DNA of 64,000 bases from Sunxiuqinia rutila (GCF_050589705.1 NZ_JBNGOT010000015.1:1-64000); one strand, 5' to 3'. Shown: positions 14,773-23,225, counted from the first letter of the stretch. Made by a program: numbers and translations. The notes: generated by a model not told the origin, from the letters alone.

Positions 14773-15195
14773 ATGAAAGTATTAATTCTGTGCACAGGCA
14801 ATAGCTGCCGGAGCCAAATGGCTCATGGCTTTTTACAATCGTTTAACCCCGAACTGACAGTATGTTCTGCCGGAACTGAAGCTTCCGGAAAACTGAACCA
14901 GCAGGCCGTAGCCGCCATGAAAGAGATCGGACTGGACATCAGTCACCACACGTCCGATTCGGTTGAAAAATACCTGAATGATGAGTGGGACTATGTCATT
15001 ACCGTTTGCGGTGGCGCCAACGAAAGCTGCCCGGCCTTTACGGGCAAAGTCAAACACCGACTACACATTGGCTTCGACGACCCTTCACACGCGGTGGGCA
15101 CCGACGAATTTATTTGGAGCGAATTTATCCGGGTGCGGGATGAGATCAAAGAACGTTTTTGGAAATTTTATGAGGAAAATTTGAAAATGAAATAA
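14773..15195 (+). CDS. arsC: Thioredoxin-coupled arsenate reductase ArsC
   Basis: A 140-aa low-molecular-weight phosphatase fold. The P-loop CTGNSCRS has nucleophile Cys-7, and Cys-79 and Cys-86 (VCGGANESC) complete the disulfide relay. The spacing 7/79/86 matches Cys-10/82/89 of Staphylococcus ArsC, so the enzyme should reduce As(V) to As(III) using thioredoxin. The product feeds ArsM and Acr3 immediately downstream. It lies 126 bp after arsR2 with no gene between. Confidence 0.95.
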   Translation: MKVLILCTGNSCRSQMAHGFLQSFNPELTVCSAGTEASGKLNQQAVAAMKEIGLDISHHTSDSVEKYLNDEWDYVITVCGGANESCPAFTGKVKHRLHIGFDDPSHAVGTDEFIWSEFIRVRDEIKERFWKFYEENLKMK

Positions 15196-15287
15196 TTTGA
15201 AGATTATGGGAAATGAAAATTGCAGCAAAAGAAGCTGATTAAGTCATTTTCAAAACATTTCAATCGACAAATTATCAAATTGAGATT

Positions 15288-16091
15288 ATGAAAGCCGAAG
15301 ATTTAAAACGCGTGGTGAAGGAAAAATACGGCAGCATTGCCAACCAAAGCCTTCTGACCACTCAAACGGGTTGCTGCAGCGGAACAAGCTGCTGTGGCGA
15401 ACTCGAATTCAGCATGATTGGGGATGAATACCAAAACGTTTCCGGCTACAACCAGGAGGCAGACCTGGGCCTGGGCTGTGGTCTTCCAACGGAATTTGCC
15501 GGTATCGAAAAAGGCAACCGGGTGCTCGACCTGGGTTCCGGAGCAGGAAACGACTGCTTTGTTGCCCGCAGCCTGGTGGGCGAAGAAGGTACGGTTACCG
15601 GAATCGACTTCACGGAAGCCATGATCCAAAAGGCCCGTCAGAACCTGGCCAAAACCGGATTTAAAAACATTGACTTCATCCTGGGCGATATCGAAAACAT
15701 GCCACTGGAAGCCAATACCTTCGATGTGGTCATCAGCAACTGTGTGCTTAACCTGGTGCCGGACAAGTTTAAAGCCTTCTCCGAAATTTACCGGGTTTTA
15801 AAGCCTGGAGGCCATTTCTGCATTTCAGATGTGGTGATCACCGGCACGCTGCCCGACAAGTTAAAGGAAGCCGCTGAGCTTTATGCCGGCTGCGTTGCTG
15901 GCGCTTTGCCATTCGACGATTACCTGACCATCATCCGCCAGCAAGGTTTTAGCCAGCCGGAGGTGAAAAAACAAAAGAAAATTGAAATTCCGGAAGACGT
16001 CCTGTTGAAATACCTCAGCAAGGAGGAGTTGGAAGACTACCAATCGGGCAACCATGGAATATTCAGCATTACCCTTAACGCTTCAAAATAA
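15288..16091 (+). CDS. arsM: Arsenite S-adenosylmethionine methyltransferase ArsM
   Basis: A 267-aa class I methyltransferase. SAM motif I is VLDLGSGAGNDC (about residues 79-90). Arsenic-site Cys candidates are Cys-64 (LGLGCGLP), Cys-152 (ISNCVLNLV) and Cys-202 (YAGCVAGAL), plus N-terminal Cys pairs (TGCCSG, SCCG near residues 29-36). This is the classic ArsM pattern. It converts As(III) to mono- and dimethyl species, which a permease such as the ArsP-like protein could export. It is followed 18 bp later by acr3. Confidence 0.95.
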   Translation: MKAEDLKRVVKEKYGSIANQSLLTTQTGCCSGTSCCGELEFSMIGDEYQNVSGYNQEADLGLGCGLPTEFAGIEKGNRVLDLGSGAGNDCFVARSLVGEEGTVTGIDFTEAMIQKARQNLAKTGFKNIDFILGDIENMPLEANTFDVVISNCVLNLVPDKFKAFSEIYRVLKPGGHFCISDVVITGTLPDKLKEAAELYAGCVAGALPFDDYLTIIRQQGFSQPEVKKQKKIEIPEDVLLKYLSKEELEDYQSGNHGIFSITLNASK

Positions 16092-16109
16092 AGCACAAGA
16101 ACAACATTC

Positions 16110-17141
16110 ATGACGCAAACGAAAAAACAAATCGGCTTCTTCGAAAAATACCTCACCATCTGGGTGGCCTTATGCATCGGAGCCGGCATTCTTATTGGAA
16201 ATTTTGCAGGCGAAAGTGTGGCTGTTTTAAGCCGGTGGGAAGTGTTTAAAGTGAATATTCCGGTGGCTATCCTGGTTTGGCTGATGATTTACCCCATGAT
16301 GCTGCAGGTGGACTTTTCGAGCATCAAAAATGTGGGGAGACGCCCCAAGGGCCTGCTGCTGACATTGGTGATCAACTGGCTGATTAAGCCTTTTACGATG
16401 GCCTTTTTTGCCTGGATTTTCTTTTCCAAAATCTATGCAGCCTTTATCAGTCCCGAGCTGGCCGGCGAGTACATTGCCGGAGCCATTTTGCTGGGTGCTG
16501 CACCGTGCACCGCCATGGTTTTTGTGTGGAGCTACCTCACCGATGGCGATCCCAACTACACCCTGGTACAGGTATCGGTCAACGACCTGATTATTTTGGT
16601 GGCCTTTGTCCCGATTGTGGGCTTTTTGCTGGGCATTACCAATGTGCAGGTTCCCTACGACACGCTGGTAGCCAGTGTCCTCATCTTTGTGGTTATTCCG
16701 CTGCTTGCCGGTTATCTTACGCACAAGGTTCTCATCCGCCGGAAAGGAGAAGCCTGGTTTAAATCGGTGCTTCTGCCTCAGTTCAAACCGGTTTCCATTG
16801 TGGCCTTACTGCTCACCTTGATTTTGCTTTTTGCTTTTCAGGGAGAAACCATTACGGCTAACCCGCTAATCATTTTGCTGGTCGCCATTCCGCTGATCAT
16901 TCAAACGTACTTTATCTTTTTTGTGGCCTGGCTTGGCGGACGCAAGTTAAAGCTGCCTCACGCCATCTGTTCGCCGGCTGCCATGATTGGTGCCAGCAAC
17001 TTTTTCGAGCTGGCCGTGGCAGTAGCCATTGCGCTGTTTGGCCTGCAGTCGCCAGCGGCTTTGGTTACCGTGGTCGGTGTTTTGGTCGAAGTTCCGGTAA
17101 TGCTTTCCCTGGTGGCTCTGGCCAACAAATGGCGTTACTAA
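16110..17141 (+). CDS. acr3: ACR3-family arsenite efflux transporter
   Basis: A 343-aa membrane protein with ten predicted helices. Family marks are AAPCTAMVFVWSYLTDGDPNY, with the essential Cys of Acr3 in helix 4 (about residue 133), and the second half IGASNFFELAVAVAIALFG with the conserved Glu. It exports As(III) using the proton motive force. It lies directly after arsM and before the methyltransferase. Confidence 0.95.
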   Translation: MTQTKKQIGFFEKYLTIWVALCIGAGILIGNFAGESVAVLSRWEVFKVNIPVAILVWLMIYPMMLQVDFSSIKNVGRRPKGLLLTLVINWLIKPFTMAFFAWIFFSKIYAAFISPELAGEYIAGAILLGAAPCTAMVFVWSYLTDGDPNYTLVQVSVNDLIILVAFVPIVGFLLGITNVQVPYDTLVASVLIFVVIPLLAGYLTHKVLIRRKGEAWFKSVLLPQFKPVSIVALLLTLILLFAFQGETITANPLIILLVAIPLIIQTYFIFFVAWLGGRKLKLPHAICSPAAMIGASNFFELAVAVAIALFGLQSPAALVTVVGVLVEVPVMLSLVALANKWRY

Positions 17142-17183
17142 ACTTTTGCGCTCCTACCCTGTTTGAATAGCCAAAACAAGCGT

Positions 17184-17777
17184 ATGAGTAATTTTTGGAA
17201 CGAACGTTTTGCAACCAAGGAATATGTTTACGGCACTGCGCCCAATCAATTTTTCAGCGAGGAACTGGAAAAGCTTTCACCCGGGAAATTGGTACTCCCG
17301 GGTGAGGGCGAAGGCCGAAACGCTGTTTTTGCCGCCCGTATGGGCTGGCAGGTAACCGCCTTTGATTCGAGCAGTGAAGGCCAAAAGAAGGCGGAACAGC
17401 TGGCGGCCCGCCAACAGGTTGAACTGGATTACCGGATTGATTCGTATGACAGCATTGAGCTGCAGACCGAATCCTTCGATTGCCTGGCCCTGATTTATAC
17501 CCACATGCCTCCGGCTAACCGGCAGGCCTACCACCACAAGCTAAGCTCGTATCTCAAAAAAGGTGGCACCCTGATTCTGGAAGGCTTCTCCAAGGCCCAA
17601 ATTCAGAACAACACCGGCGGCCCTAAAAATGTGGATATGCTCTTCTCGAAAGAAGAACTGCAAGCCGATTTTGCCGGGTTTTCAAGCCTGAAAATCAGCG
17701 AAGCCGAAGTGGAGCTGGACGAAGGCGAATTTCACCAGGGAACAGCTCATATCATTCGCCTGGTAGCCGTAAAATAA
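17184..17777 (+). CDS. Class I SAM methyltransferase (TehB/TPMT-like)
   Basis: A 197-aa methyltransferase starting NFWNERFATKEYVYGTAPNQF, the usual opening of the TehB-like group. Motif I is LVLPGEGEGRNAVFAARMG (about residues 33-51), followed by VTAFDSS. The family methylates thiols, tellurite or unknown small molecules. ATG 17184 was chosen over an in-frame TTG at 17163. Its place at the end of the arsenic operon, 42 bp after acr3, suggests an accessory metalloid or thiol methylation, though this is positional inference. Confidence 0.83.
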   Translation: MSNFWNERFATKEYVYGTAPNQFFSEELEKLSPGKLVLPGEGEGRNAVFAARMGWQVTAFDSSSEGQKKAEQLAARQQVELDYRIDSYDSIELQTESFDCLALIYTHMPPANRQAYHHKLSSYLKKGGTLILEGFSKAQIQNNTGGPKNVDMLFSKEELQADFAGFSSLKISEAEVELDEGEFHQGTAHIIRLVAVK

Positions 17778-17828
17778 GGCTTGCTTTTAAGCCCCGTTCC
17801 ATCCGTCAATCCCCCTGAGAAGCGCATT

Positions 17829-18448
17829 CTAAAATCCGTATTGACCATTAACGAGAAGTACTTTTATTCGTTGCTGGTCAAATTGCCCCTGGATGATGGT
17901 GTAGTAGTTACAGATTTCATCCACCGATTTGCAATCCATACATTCCCCAGTTTTAGTACACGGTGTCTTTTTATTCAGTCGTTGGGCGTCAATCGGAGCC
18001 GCAATGTTTTTTATTCGCGCGATGGCCTCTTCGTCATTCTCAACATTTTTATTGGTTCCAACGACAAGAAACACTTTTTTAGCGCCAAAAATAATTGGAG
18101 CCACCCGGCTTCCGTTTCCATCCAAATTGAAGATTTTACCTTCCAGCATAATGGCATTAATCCCACTCAGAAAGAGGTCTGTCGAAAAATTATCCCGGTA
18201 GAGTTGATCCTTTTCTTCTCTTGTCAGGTCTTTTCGGTATTTATCGAGAAGCGAATGTTGCTTGTTCTCAAAAGATCGAATATCCCCATTTGTTCGAGCG
18301 TCAGAGAATCACCCGTGCCAACTATCATGTCAGGTTTTAAGTTCTCCACAAAGAAATCAACCAATTCTTGTTTCGTAAGGAAATAGCTGGCTTCAATTCG
18401 ATTCTTTTTTAATGACTTAATCAGCTGTTCGATCCGTTCTTTATTCAT
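17829..18448 (-). pseudogene. LUD-domain (LutC/YkgG-like) protein, frameshifted
   Basis: Two open pieces on the minus strand form one ~205-aa LUD (DUF162) protein. The N-terminal part (18448-18224) has MIVGTGDSLTLEQMGIFDLL. The C-terminal part (to 17829) has FLVVGTNKNVENDEEAIARI and a Cys motif, PCTKTGECMDCKS. The frame changes at a short A run (TTT at 18240-18242 on the plus strand), and one missing base restores continuity. Sequence conservation on both sides is good, so it is a recent lesion or a sequencing error. LUD proteins relate to lactate or aldehyde oxidation. It converges on the arsenic operon. Confidence 0.8.
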
Positions 18449-18908
18449 TTTATACCTGTTGCCACATCCGGTTATCTCACGCCAGAGTGCAGTTTTCCGC
18501 TACAATTCTCCAACAAAACCGCAAAAGTAATCTTCCGGATTGAAAACAGTCATTGATCCCTCCGAATTTTCGTGAGCATCACGAACCATGTTGTTCAGGC
18601 ACTCCTCCCCTGGTGCATTGTCCTATGAAACAGCTTTCAGTTTATCCATCGTCACCACTAACGCTCAAACGAGAGATGGCTGCAGGAACGAGACAAGCGT
18701 GATAGTCTAAGGGATTTCCCTGAATATTCTGATCACAGATCGATGCAGGCGAATAGCAGCAAATAAACTATTTGTATAATCCACTTATTTTGGCAAATGC
18801 CAAAATCATATCCAATTACTGTCTTTATTTTTATCGAAAAAAGAGATACTACTTTCTTTCAGTCTTCTTATGTTATTATTTGATAATCTTAATTACTAAA
18901 AATCAACT
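18449..18908. other. Gene-free stretch with a dispersed repeat
   Basis: About 460 bp without a plausible gene. The centre (18572-18680) is a copy of a repeat also found near 21252 and 24152. The right end is AT-rich and presumably holds the promoter of the lipoprotein at 18909, though no clean TAnnTTTG box was seen. Confidence 0.5.
18572..18680. repeat. Dispersed intergenic repeat, copy A
   Basis: Shares GCATCACGAACCATG, the CTCC-CCTGG block and TCCTATGAAACAGCTT with copy B at 21252. It shares the block around TAACGCTCAAACGAG with copy C at 24152. The right half contains an imperfect inverted repeat (ATCCATCG ... CGAGAGAT). No coding potential. It looks like a miniature or REP-like element. 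Confidence 0.7.
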
Positions 18909-20267
18909 ATGAAAAAACTAACATTCTATTTTTCCTTGCTTATTGCGTTAGCCTTGCCAATCAGTTGCTCACAAAATGACGAATTCGATGACGCCAATGG
19001 AGGGCAACTCCACTCATTTCAGACTGAGATTGCAAAAAGTTTTGTTCTTGGAATTGCCAAGGGTGCTGGCGGTAAAGTTGGCGACGAAGCAACAGGTTGG
19101 GTTCTTAAGAATATTTTTGGAGAATCCAGCGAACCAAGTATCTCAAACGAGGAACTAGCTGACGAAATTCAAGAAATAGGAACAAAACTTGACAACTTAT
19201 CAAAGCAAATCGAGAATTTCAAAAAGGATGTTGAGCATTCGCTACAAGTTATTTATGTGCAGGGGATTAAAAACCAATACACAACGCAGGTAAGTGGGTT
19301 GGAAGAGATTTTCGCCAATGTTCAAACAATTCGTAATGATTTTATCAATCTTTCCACTCAGGTGTCAACATCTTCAAATGACTGGGGAGTTCTTGCAAAA
19401 CAAATAGATACTGAACTTGATATACATACGCTGGAGACCCAGTTAGCCACAATACAAAATTCAATGACAATAGGTAGTCTTGATGGCGCAATTAAACTGT
19501 GGGGTGAACTTACTCTTGAAAACATGAAAAAATCAAATGCCGATGATTGTTTCCTTTCTGTAATGAACCATTTCCAGCACTATTATCTTGTTCAGGCCGA
19601 CCTTCTTTTCTTTATCATCGAAAAAGCCCACAAAGTGTATGAAAACCCTGATACAAAAGCGCTACCTGCCTTAGCTCAATACCGAAAAGAAATGCTGAAA
19701 CAAGCCGCAATATTTCTGAATCAGGCTGAAAGTATTATAACACACTTTGCAAACTATATGGAGAATGATTTTAATTTCAGAGAAGATTGGCACTTGGCAC
19801 AATATGGCAAACTCAAAAAATTAGTTACTTATCAATCCGATTACCTCGCTTTTGCAGATGAACTTGTGGGTCAGGCAATGGGATGGGAAAATAGCATAAC
19901 GATCAGGTTTGTTGACCAATACTCCTCATATGGCCCTTCCATAATCGAAGAGACTTCAGTTACTCTTGTAAACAAAGACACAGGTGAAGAGTATTCATCT
20001 GGAGAAAAGGATGTAAGTGTAAGCTTAGCTCATTATCTGGATCAGTCACAATCATCTTACCAATGGGAAATAAAACGTTTCATATTCAATAACCTTCCAA
20101 ACGGAACGTACCAAATTAAAGACACATACGACAATTTAAAATCTTTCTATGAAAACAGGTATATATTGTTTCTGAATGATGCCTATTTGTCTTCTCCCTT
20201 GACGGTATCAGATGGCTCTCATATAAATATCTTTTGTCAAACTTATGCTGAGCTTGAAAATGAATAG
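18909..20267 (+). CDS. Lipoprotein with helical-bundle domain, possible pore-former
   Basis: A 452-aa protein with a lipoprotein signal (LALPISCSQ, Cys about residue 21). A Gly-rich amphipathic stretch follows (VLGIAKGAGGKVGDEATGWV, about 45-64), then a long coiled-coil/helical region (about 78-330). A C-terminal beta-rich domain contains SYGPSIIEETSVTLVN. I do not recognise a named family. The order Gly-rich helix, long helices and beta domain recalls alpha-helical pore-forming toxins, but this is a shape argument only. It is AT-rich relative to the arsenic genes, stands alone, and is followed by a strong terminator. Confidence 0.75.
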   Translation: MKKLTFYFSLLIALALPISCSQNDEFDDANGGQLHSFQTEIAKSFVLGIAKGAGGKVGDEATGWVLKNIFGESSEPSISNEELADEIQEIGTKLDNLSKQIENFKKDVEHSLQVIYVQGIKNQYTTQVSGLEEIFANVQTIRNDFINLSTQVSTSSNDWGVLAKQIDTELDIHTLETQLATIQNSMTIGSLDGAIKLWGELTLENMKKSNADDCFLSVMNHFQHYYLVQADLLFFIIEKAHKVYENPDTKALPALAQYRKEMLKQAAIFLNQAESIITHFANYMENDFNFREDWHLAQYGKLKKLVTYQSDYLAFADELVGQAMGWENSITIRFVDQYSSYGPSIIEETSVTLVNKDTGEEYSSGEKDVSVSLAHYLDQSQSSYQWEIKRFIFNNLPNGTYQIKDTYDNLKSFYENRYILFLNDAYLSSPLTVSDGSHINIFCQTYAELENE

Positions 20268-20288
20268 TATTCCCTAAAATAGACTGTA

Positions 20289-20323
20289 AACTGCCCTGTA
20301 GTGTTCTACAGGGCAGTTCTTTT
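20289..20323. terminator. Terminator between convergent genes
   Basis: A perfect 13-bp stem (AACTGCCCTGTAG, loop TGTT, CTACAGGGCAGTT) is followed by CTTTT on the plus strand. It lies between the lipoprotein ending at 20267 and the regulator ending at 20400. Confidence 0.88.
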
Positions 20324-20399
20324 GGGTATGTTAGCTTATCATCCTGTTTTTTGGTTTGCAATCAGCCCAATAGGGCAACAGAAGTTAACGGAAAAGCCG

Positions 20400-20987
20400 T
20401 CACAATTGAAAGGTTATTTTTTTTATTTTACTTAAGGTAAATTGGGACATGCCTAAATAACTAGCTATCATATACTGTGGAACTTCGGAAGCAAGATCTC
20501 CACATTCTTTTACAAAATCATTATAAATTTCTTTAGCATCTTTTGTTTGAAAATCATTTATTCTTTTAGAACTATCCAAATAGTGCTTTTCTGCAATTTT
20601 CCGAACCATTGTTTCAAAAACAGGATATTTGTGCAAACAATTATTGAAGTGGTTTCTTTCAAGATATAGAATTTCACAATCAGTTATCGCTTCAACAGAG
20701 TGTTCACTTGGTATTTTTAACGCAAAAGAAGTTTGTAATGAAACTACATTGTTGTGCGGTAAATAATAAAAGTAACAAGTCACTATTTCCCCCTTTTCAT
20801 TTTCCTGACAAGCTCTTAAAATTCCTTTTCTTAAAAAACCAACCTTATTGGCTATTTCTCCTGATCTAAAAAAAATATCCTTAGGTTTCAATTTTACACA
20901 TTTACAGCGATGCATAAAGAATTCCCATTCCTCATCTTTAAACGACACATATTCTCCTAATGCTTGCCTTAACCAACTATTCATCAT
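20400..20987 (-). CDS. Crp/Fnr-family transcriptional regulator
   Basis: A 195-aa regulator with an N-terminal cyclic-nucleotide-binding-like domain (FRSGEIANKVGFLRKGILRAC near residue 40) and a C-terminal HTH (QYMIASYLGMSQFTLSKIKK). It belongs to the Bacteroidota group that often lacks the canonical cAMP-contact motif. It stands alone between gene-free stretches, and its target is unknown. A methionine one codon downstream (20984) would serve equally well as start. Confidence 0.9.
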   Translation of the reverse strand: MMNSWLRQALGEYVSFKDEEWEFFMHRCKCVKLKPKDIFFRSGEIANKVGFLRKGILRACQENEKGEIVTCYFYYLPHNNVVSLQTSFALKIPSEHSVEAITDCEILYLERNHFNNCLHKYPVFETMVRKIAEKHYLDSSKRINDFQTKDAKEIYNDFVKECGDLASEVPQYMIASYLGMSQFTLSKIKKITFQL

Positions 20988-21163
20988 ATCGGGGTTTGAT
21001 GTTAAAAAAGCTCCCCTAAACTAATAAAAGTTAATGTTTTTTGTCAGTAAACTAACCGGTAGTTTATGAGAATATTATTCGAACTAATACCATTCTACTC
21101 TTCCCCTTGTTACACATATGGCTACTATCCCCGTCGTATTTGAGTAAACCCTGTTTCCTGACC

Positions 21164-21249
21164 GCTGGTGCAGGTCTGTGTCCCGTGTCTTGCTTTGAAA
21201 AAGCAAAAGTTTGCAGGTAAGACACCGATTACAAATCGGCGCCAGCACC
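21164..21249. repeat. Cloverleaf-like fold-back element downstream of amj
   Basis: Nested inverted repeats: outer GCTGGTGC (21164-21171) with GCGCCAGC (21239-21246), internal GTGTCTT/AAGACAC, TGCTTT/AAAGCA and a tight CCGATT-ACA-AATCGG (21225-21239). It folds into a multi-arm structure. It is not a tRNA: the arms do not have tRNA lengths and there is no T-loop. It could be a recombination site or structured RNA. Confidence 0.6.
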
Positions 21250-21251
21250 GG

Positions 21252-21319
21252 GTGAGTATCACGAACCATGCTGGCCGGCACTCCCCTGGAGTATTATCCT
21301 ATGAAACAGCTTCGGGATT
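21252..21319. repeat. Dispersed intergenic repeat, copy B
   Basis: GTGAGTATCACGAACCATG, then CTCCCCTGGAGTATTATC and CTATGAAACAGCTTC, closely matching the left half of copy A at 18572. The right half of the element is absent here. Confidence 0.7.
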
Positions 21320-21331
21320 ATTCGTATTTCA

Positions 21332-22132
21332 TTATATCAATTCTGCTGTCCATGCAACGAATTGGGCTGCTGGTAAAAATATTAGTTGAGCTAAGATTGT
21401 TCCCAATAATCTGGCTAGAACCATGTAAACAATATACTTCCTGAATAAACTCTCTTTTGTTTTGCCTAAAACCACATCATCAGTCATTACCGATAAATAG
21501 GGGTCAATGAAGATGAACATTAGAATGGTTGCTCCTCCATTAATGATTGCAGATAGATTACTCGCAGTTGTTCGATATTCCGGGTTCAGGTACCCTGCGT
21601 ATAAGGAAGACAATACCCCAACGGTGATGATAGCAACCGCAACAATATTCATAATGAAAACTTTCCAGGGGAACTGCCTTGATAAATCAATTTCTGCAAT
21701 ATTTTTTGAGCTTGGAATTACAACACTTTCTTTAATTGAGCTAATTCCACCTTTGGAGAAACTATGTAAAAGTAAAGATGGTACAGATTTATATATGCTG
21801 AATTTGTCAACTGCAATGGAAAGAATTCGTTGAAAAGTAGGGATCAAAAAACCACCAATTATGGTAGCCACTGAACACACAAGAATTATTAGCCGAAATT
21901 CAAACAGATTATCGCCTGCGCCTGAGTTAATATTGTTTTCAATTGTTTTTGCCAGTAGTGGTGCCTGAAAACCATAAGCAGTCCTTGAAACTAGAACCAA
22001 AATATTGAATAATGCAAAGGAAACTGCAATGCGCCCGGTCCTGATCCCAACGATTCTTACAGAATATGATAAAGTGGTTATCAAGTTAATCAGGAAGACC
22101 AGAATTAGTACGATTATTATTTGTGTTGTCAT
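21332..22132 (-). CDS. amj: Lipid II flippase Amj family protein (DUF2837)
   Basis: A 266-aa protein with about seven membrane helices. The opening LINLITTLSYSVRIVGIRTG and LFNILVLVSRTAYGFQAPL closely follow Bacillus Amj (YdaH), the alternative to MurJ that flips lipid-linked peptidoglycan precursor across the inner membrane. Amj is presumed in Bacillus to protect against inhibitors of MurJ. It lies in an accessory region between fold-back elements, which suits a mobile protective gene. Full length for the family. Confidence 0.85.
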   Translation of the reverse strand: MTTQIIIVLILVFLINLITTLSYSVRIVGIRTGRIAVSFALFNILVLVSRTAYGFQAPLLAKTIENNINSGAGDNLFEFRLIILVCSVATIIGGFLIPTFQRILSIAVDKFSIYKSVPSLLLHSFSKGGISSIKESVVIPSSKNIAEIDLSRQFPWKVFIMNIVAVAIITVGVLSSLYAGYLNPEYRTTASNLSAIINGGATILMFIFIDPYLSVMTDDVVLGKTKESLFRKYIVYMVLARLLGTILAQLIFLPAAQFVAWTAELI

Positions 22133-22731
22133 ATCTGCTTCTTTGTTTTCATTCTCGCTGCCAACCTATGGCTATTACGTCAATGCACTTGTTTTGTCGC
22201 CATCTCCTCGCAGATTGAGAGCAAATGCTACATATTGACGGTTAAAGGATATCATCATGTTAGTTTTTAAAAGTAAAATTATTTTTTGAAACCGACATAT
22301 CCTGTTGCGTTGTATGTATTCATGCGCGGCTAATTGCCCTTTCTCCTCCAGGCCAGGAGGAGTACTTTCGCTCAAGGCGAAAGGGAGGTGGTAGTTTTGA
22401 AAGCTTGCCAGTGGCCAATGGGGAGCTTTCTAATTCAGAAAGTTAGCACATCTTGAAGCTGGGTGGTTATTCTGAAAGGCGCAGGGGGTAAGGCAATGAG
22501 CAGCGGAAGGAGAAACGAACGGCTCCGCCTCGTCTTAATGCTAGCGATGCCTAGGAGTAGCCTGGGGAAAATCTAAAAATCAGATTGATAATATGTTATC
22601 CATAAACCAATGATAACTAACTATATTTTCTATATTTAGAGGGATATATTCCATAAACCCAAAGACATGGAAGATCTATAATCAATTGATGAGCATATAA
22701 ACTAGTTATAGGAAATTTAAAAACAAGAAAA
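22133..22731. other. Gene-free stretch with hairpins
   Basis: About 600 bp without a plausible gene. Left: a fold-back element (22160-22246). Middle (22318-22370): back-to-back hairpins TCCTCC/GGAGGA and CTTTCGC-TCAAG-GCGAAAG. Right (22560-22731): AT-rich, presumably the promoter of the gene at 22732. Nothing else can be supported. Confidence 0.5.
22160..22246. repeat. Fold-back element upstream of amj
   Basis: CGTCAATGCACTTG near the left and CATATTGACGG near the right are imperfect inverted arms about 80 bp apart. The sequence TTACGTCAA inside the left arm recurs in the fold-back at 24230, suggesting related elements on both sides of the accessory genes. Confidence 0.45.
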
Positions 22732-23217
22732 ATGGGTTGGGACATTGTATTATTTAACTCAAAAGAGACGATTGCATCTATTGAGGAATTGGACGAAGAC
22801 AAACTCGAACCAATTGATTTCTCCCAAATTCTTGAGAGTTCATTCAGTGAGATTATCAAGGATAATAATCATAGAGAAATAAAAGGAAAAGACTTCTCTA
22901 TTGAATTTTTCATTGGCAATGAACGAGTGAGTAATACAATGATTAGTCTTTACGGTGAGAATGGACTTTTTGAATTGATTGAATTAGCAAAAAAACATGG
23001 TTGGCAGATCTTCGATACAGGATTAGGAGAAATGATTGATTTAGATAATCCGAGTAAAAATGGTTATGAAAATCATAGGCAATATATTAAGCAGATAATA
23101 AAAACGGTATACAACACGTGGTATAAGGCATGGCTGGGTTTGTGCGGATTCGGTCGGCCACTCAGACTTTCGTCTGACCGCCCCGACATTATATACCAAC
23201 CGCTAACAATAAAATAA
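22732..23217 (+). CDS. Orphan protein of unknown function (161 aa)
   Basis: Not recognised. It is acidic and cytoplasmic, opens MGWDIVLFNSKETIASIEEL, and contains LYGENGLFELIELAKKHGW (about 85-103) and NPSKNGYENHRQYIKQI (about 105-121). The style resembles small immunity or cassette proteins. The last ~37 residues (from VYNTWYKAW) are encoded by a fold-back element and are probably read-through rather than folded domain. AT-rich and alone. Confidence 0.65.
   Translation: MGWDIVLFNSKETIASIEELDEDKLEPIDFSQILESSFSEIIKDNNHREIKGKDFSIEFFIGNERVSNTMISLYGENGLFELIELAKKHGWQIFDTGLGEMIDLDNPSKNGYENHRQYIKQIIKTVYNTWYKAWLGLCGFGRPLRLSSDRPDIIYQPLTIK
23104..23212 (+). repeat. Fold-back (attC-like) element overlapping a gene's 3' end
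   Basis: Outer arms GTGGTATAAGG (from 23119) and TTATATACCAACC (about 23193). The inner imperfect palindrome is GTCGG...TCAGAC, loop TTTC, GTCTGA...CCCGAC (about 23150-23190). The internal block GGGTTTGTGCGG recurs as GGGTTCGTGCGG in the element at 24716 (minus strand). The design (long imperfect palindrome at the 3' end of a lone gene) resembles cassette recombination sites. Confidence 0.55.
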
Positions 23218-23225
23218 ACCTAAAC

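Larger units (their letters stand above)
20988..21331. other. Gene-free stretch with fold-back element and repeat
   Basis: About 340 bp without a gene. It holds the likely promoter of the Crp/Fnr gene at the left, a strongly structured element (21164-21249) and repeat copy B (21252-21319). Confidence 0.5.

Noticed and set aside
15203..15245. Ten-codon leader peptide before arsM
   Set aside because: A short ATG frame exists, but with no attenuator structure or conserved pattern it cannot be told from chance.
17163..17183. TTG start for the methyltransferase
   Set aside because: The ATG at 17184 begins the conserved NFWNERF opening. The TTG adds six atypical residues.
21164..21249. tRNA
   Set aside because: It folds into several arms, but the anticodon-like loop and arm lengths do not fit and no TTCRA-type T-loop or proper acceptor stem is seen.
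22318..22370. Riboswitch in the amj-orphan gap
   Set aside because: Two simple hairpins are visible, but neither adjoins a start codon and no known aptamer core could be recognised.
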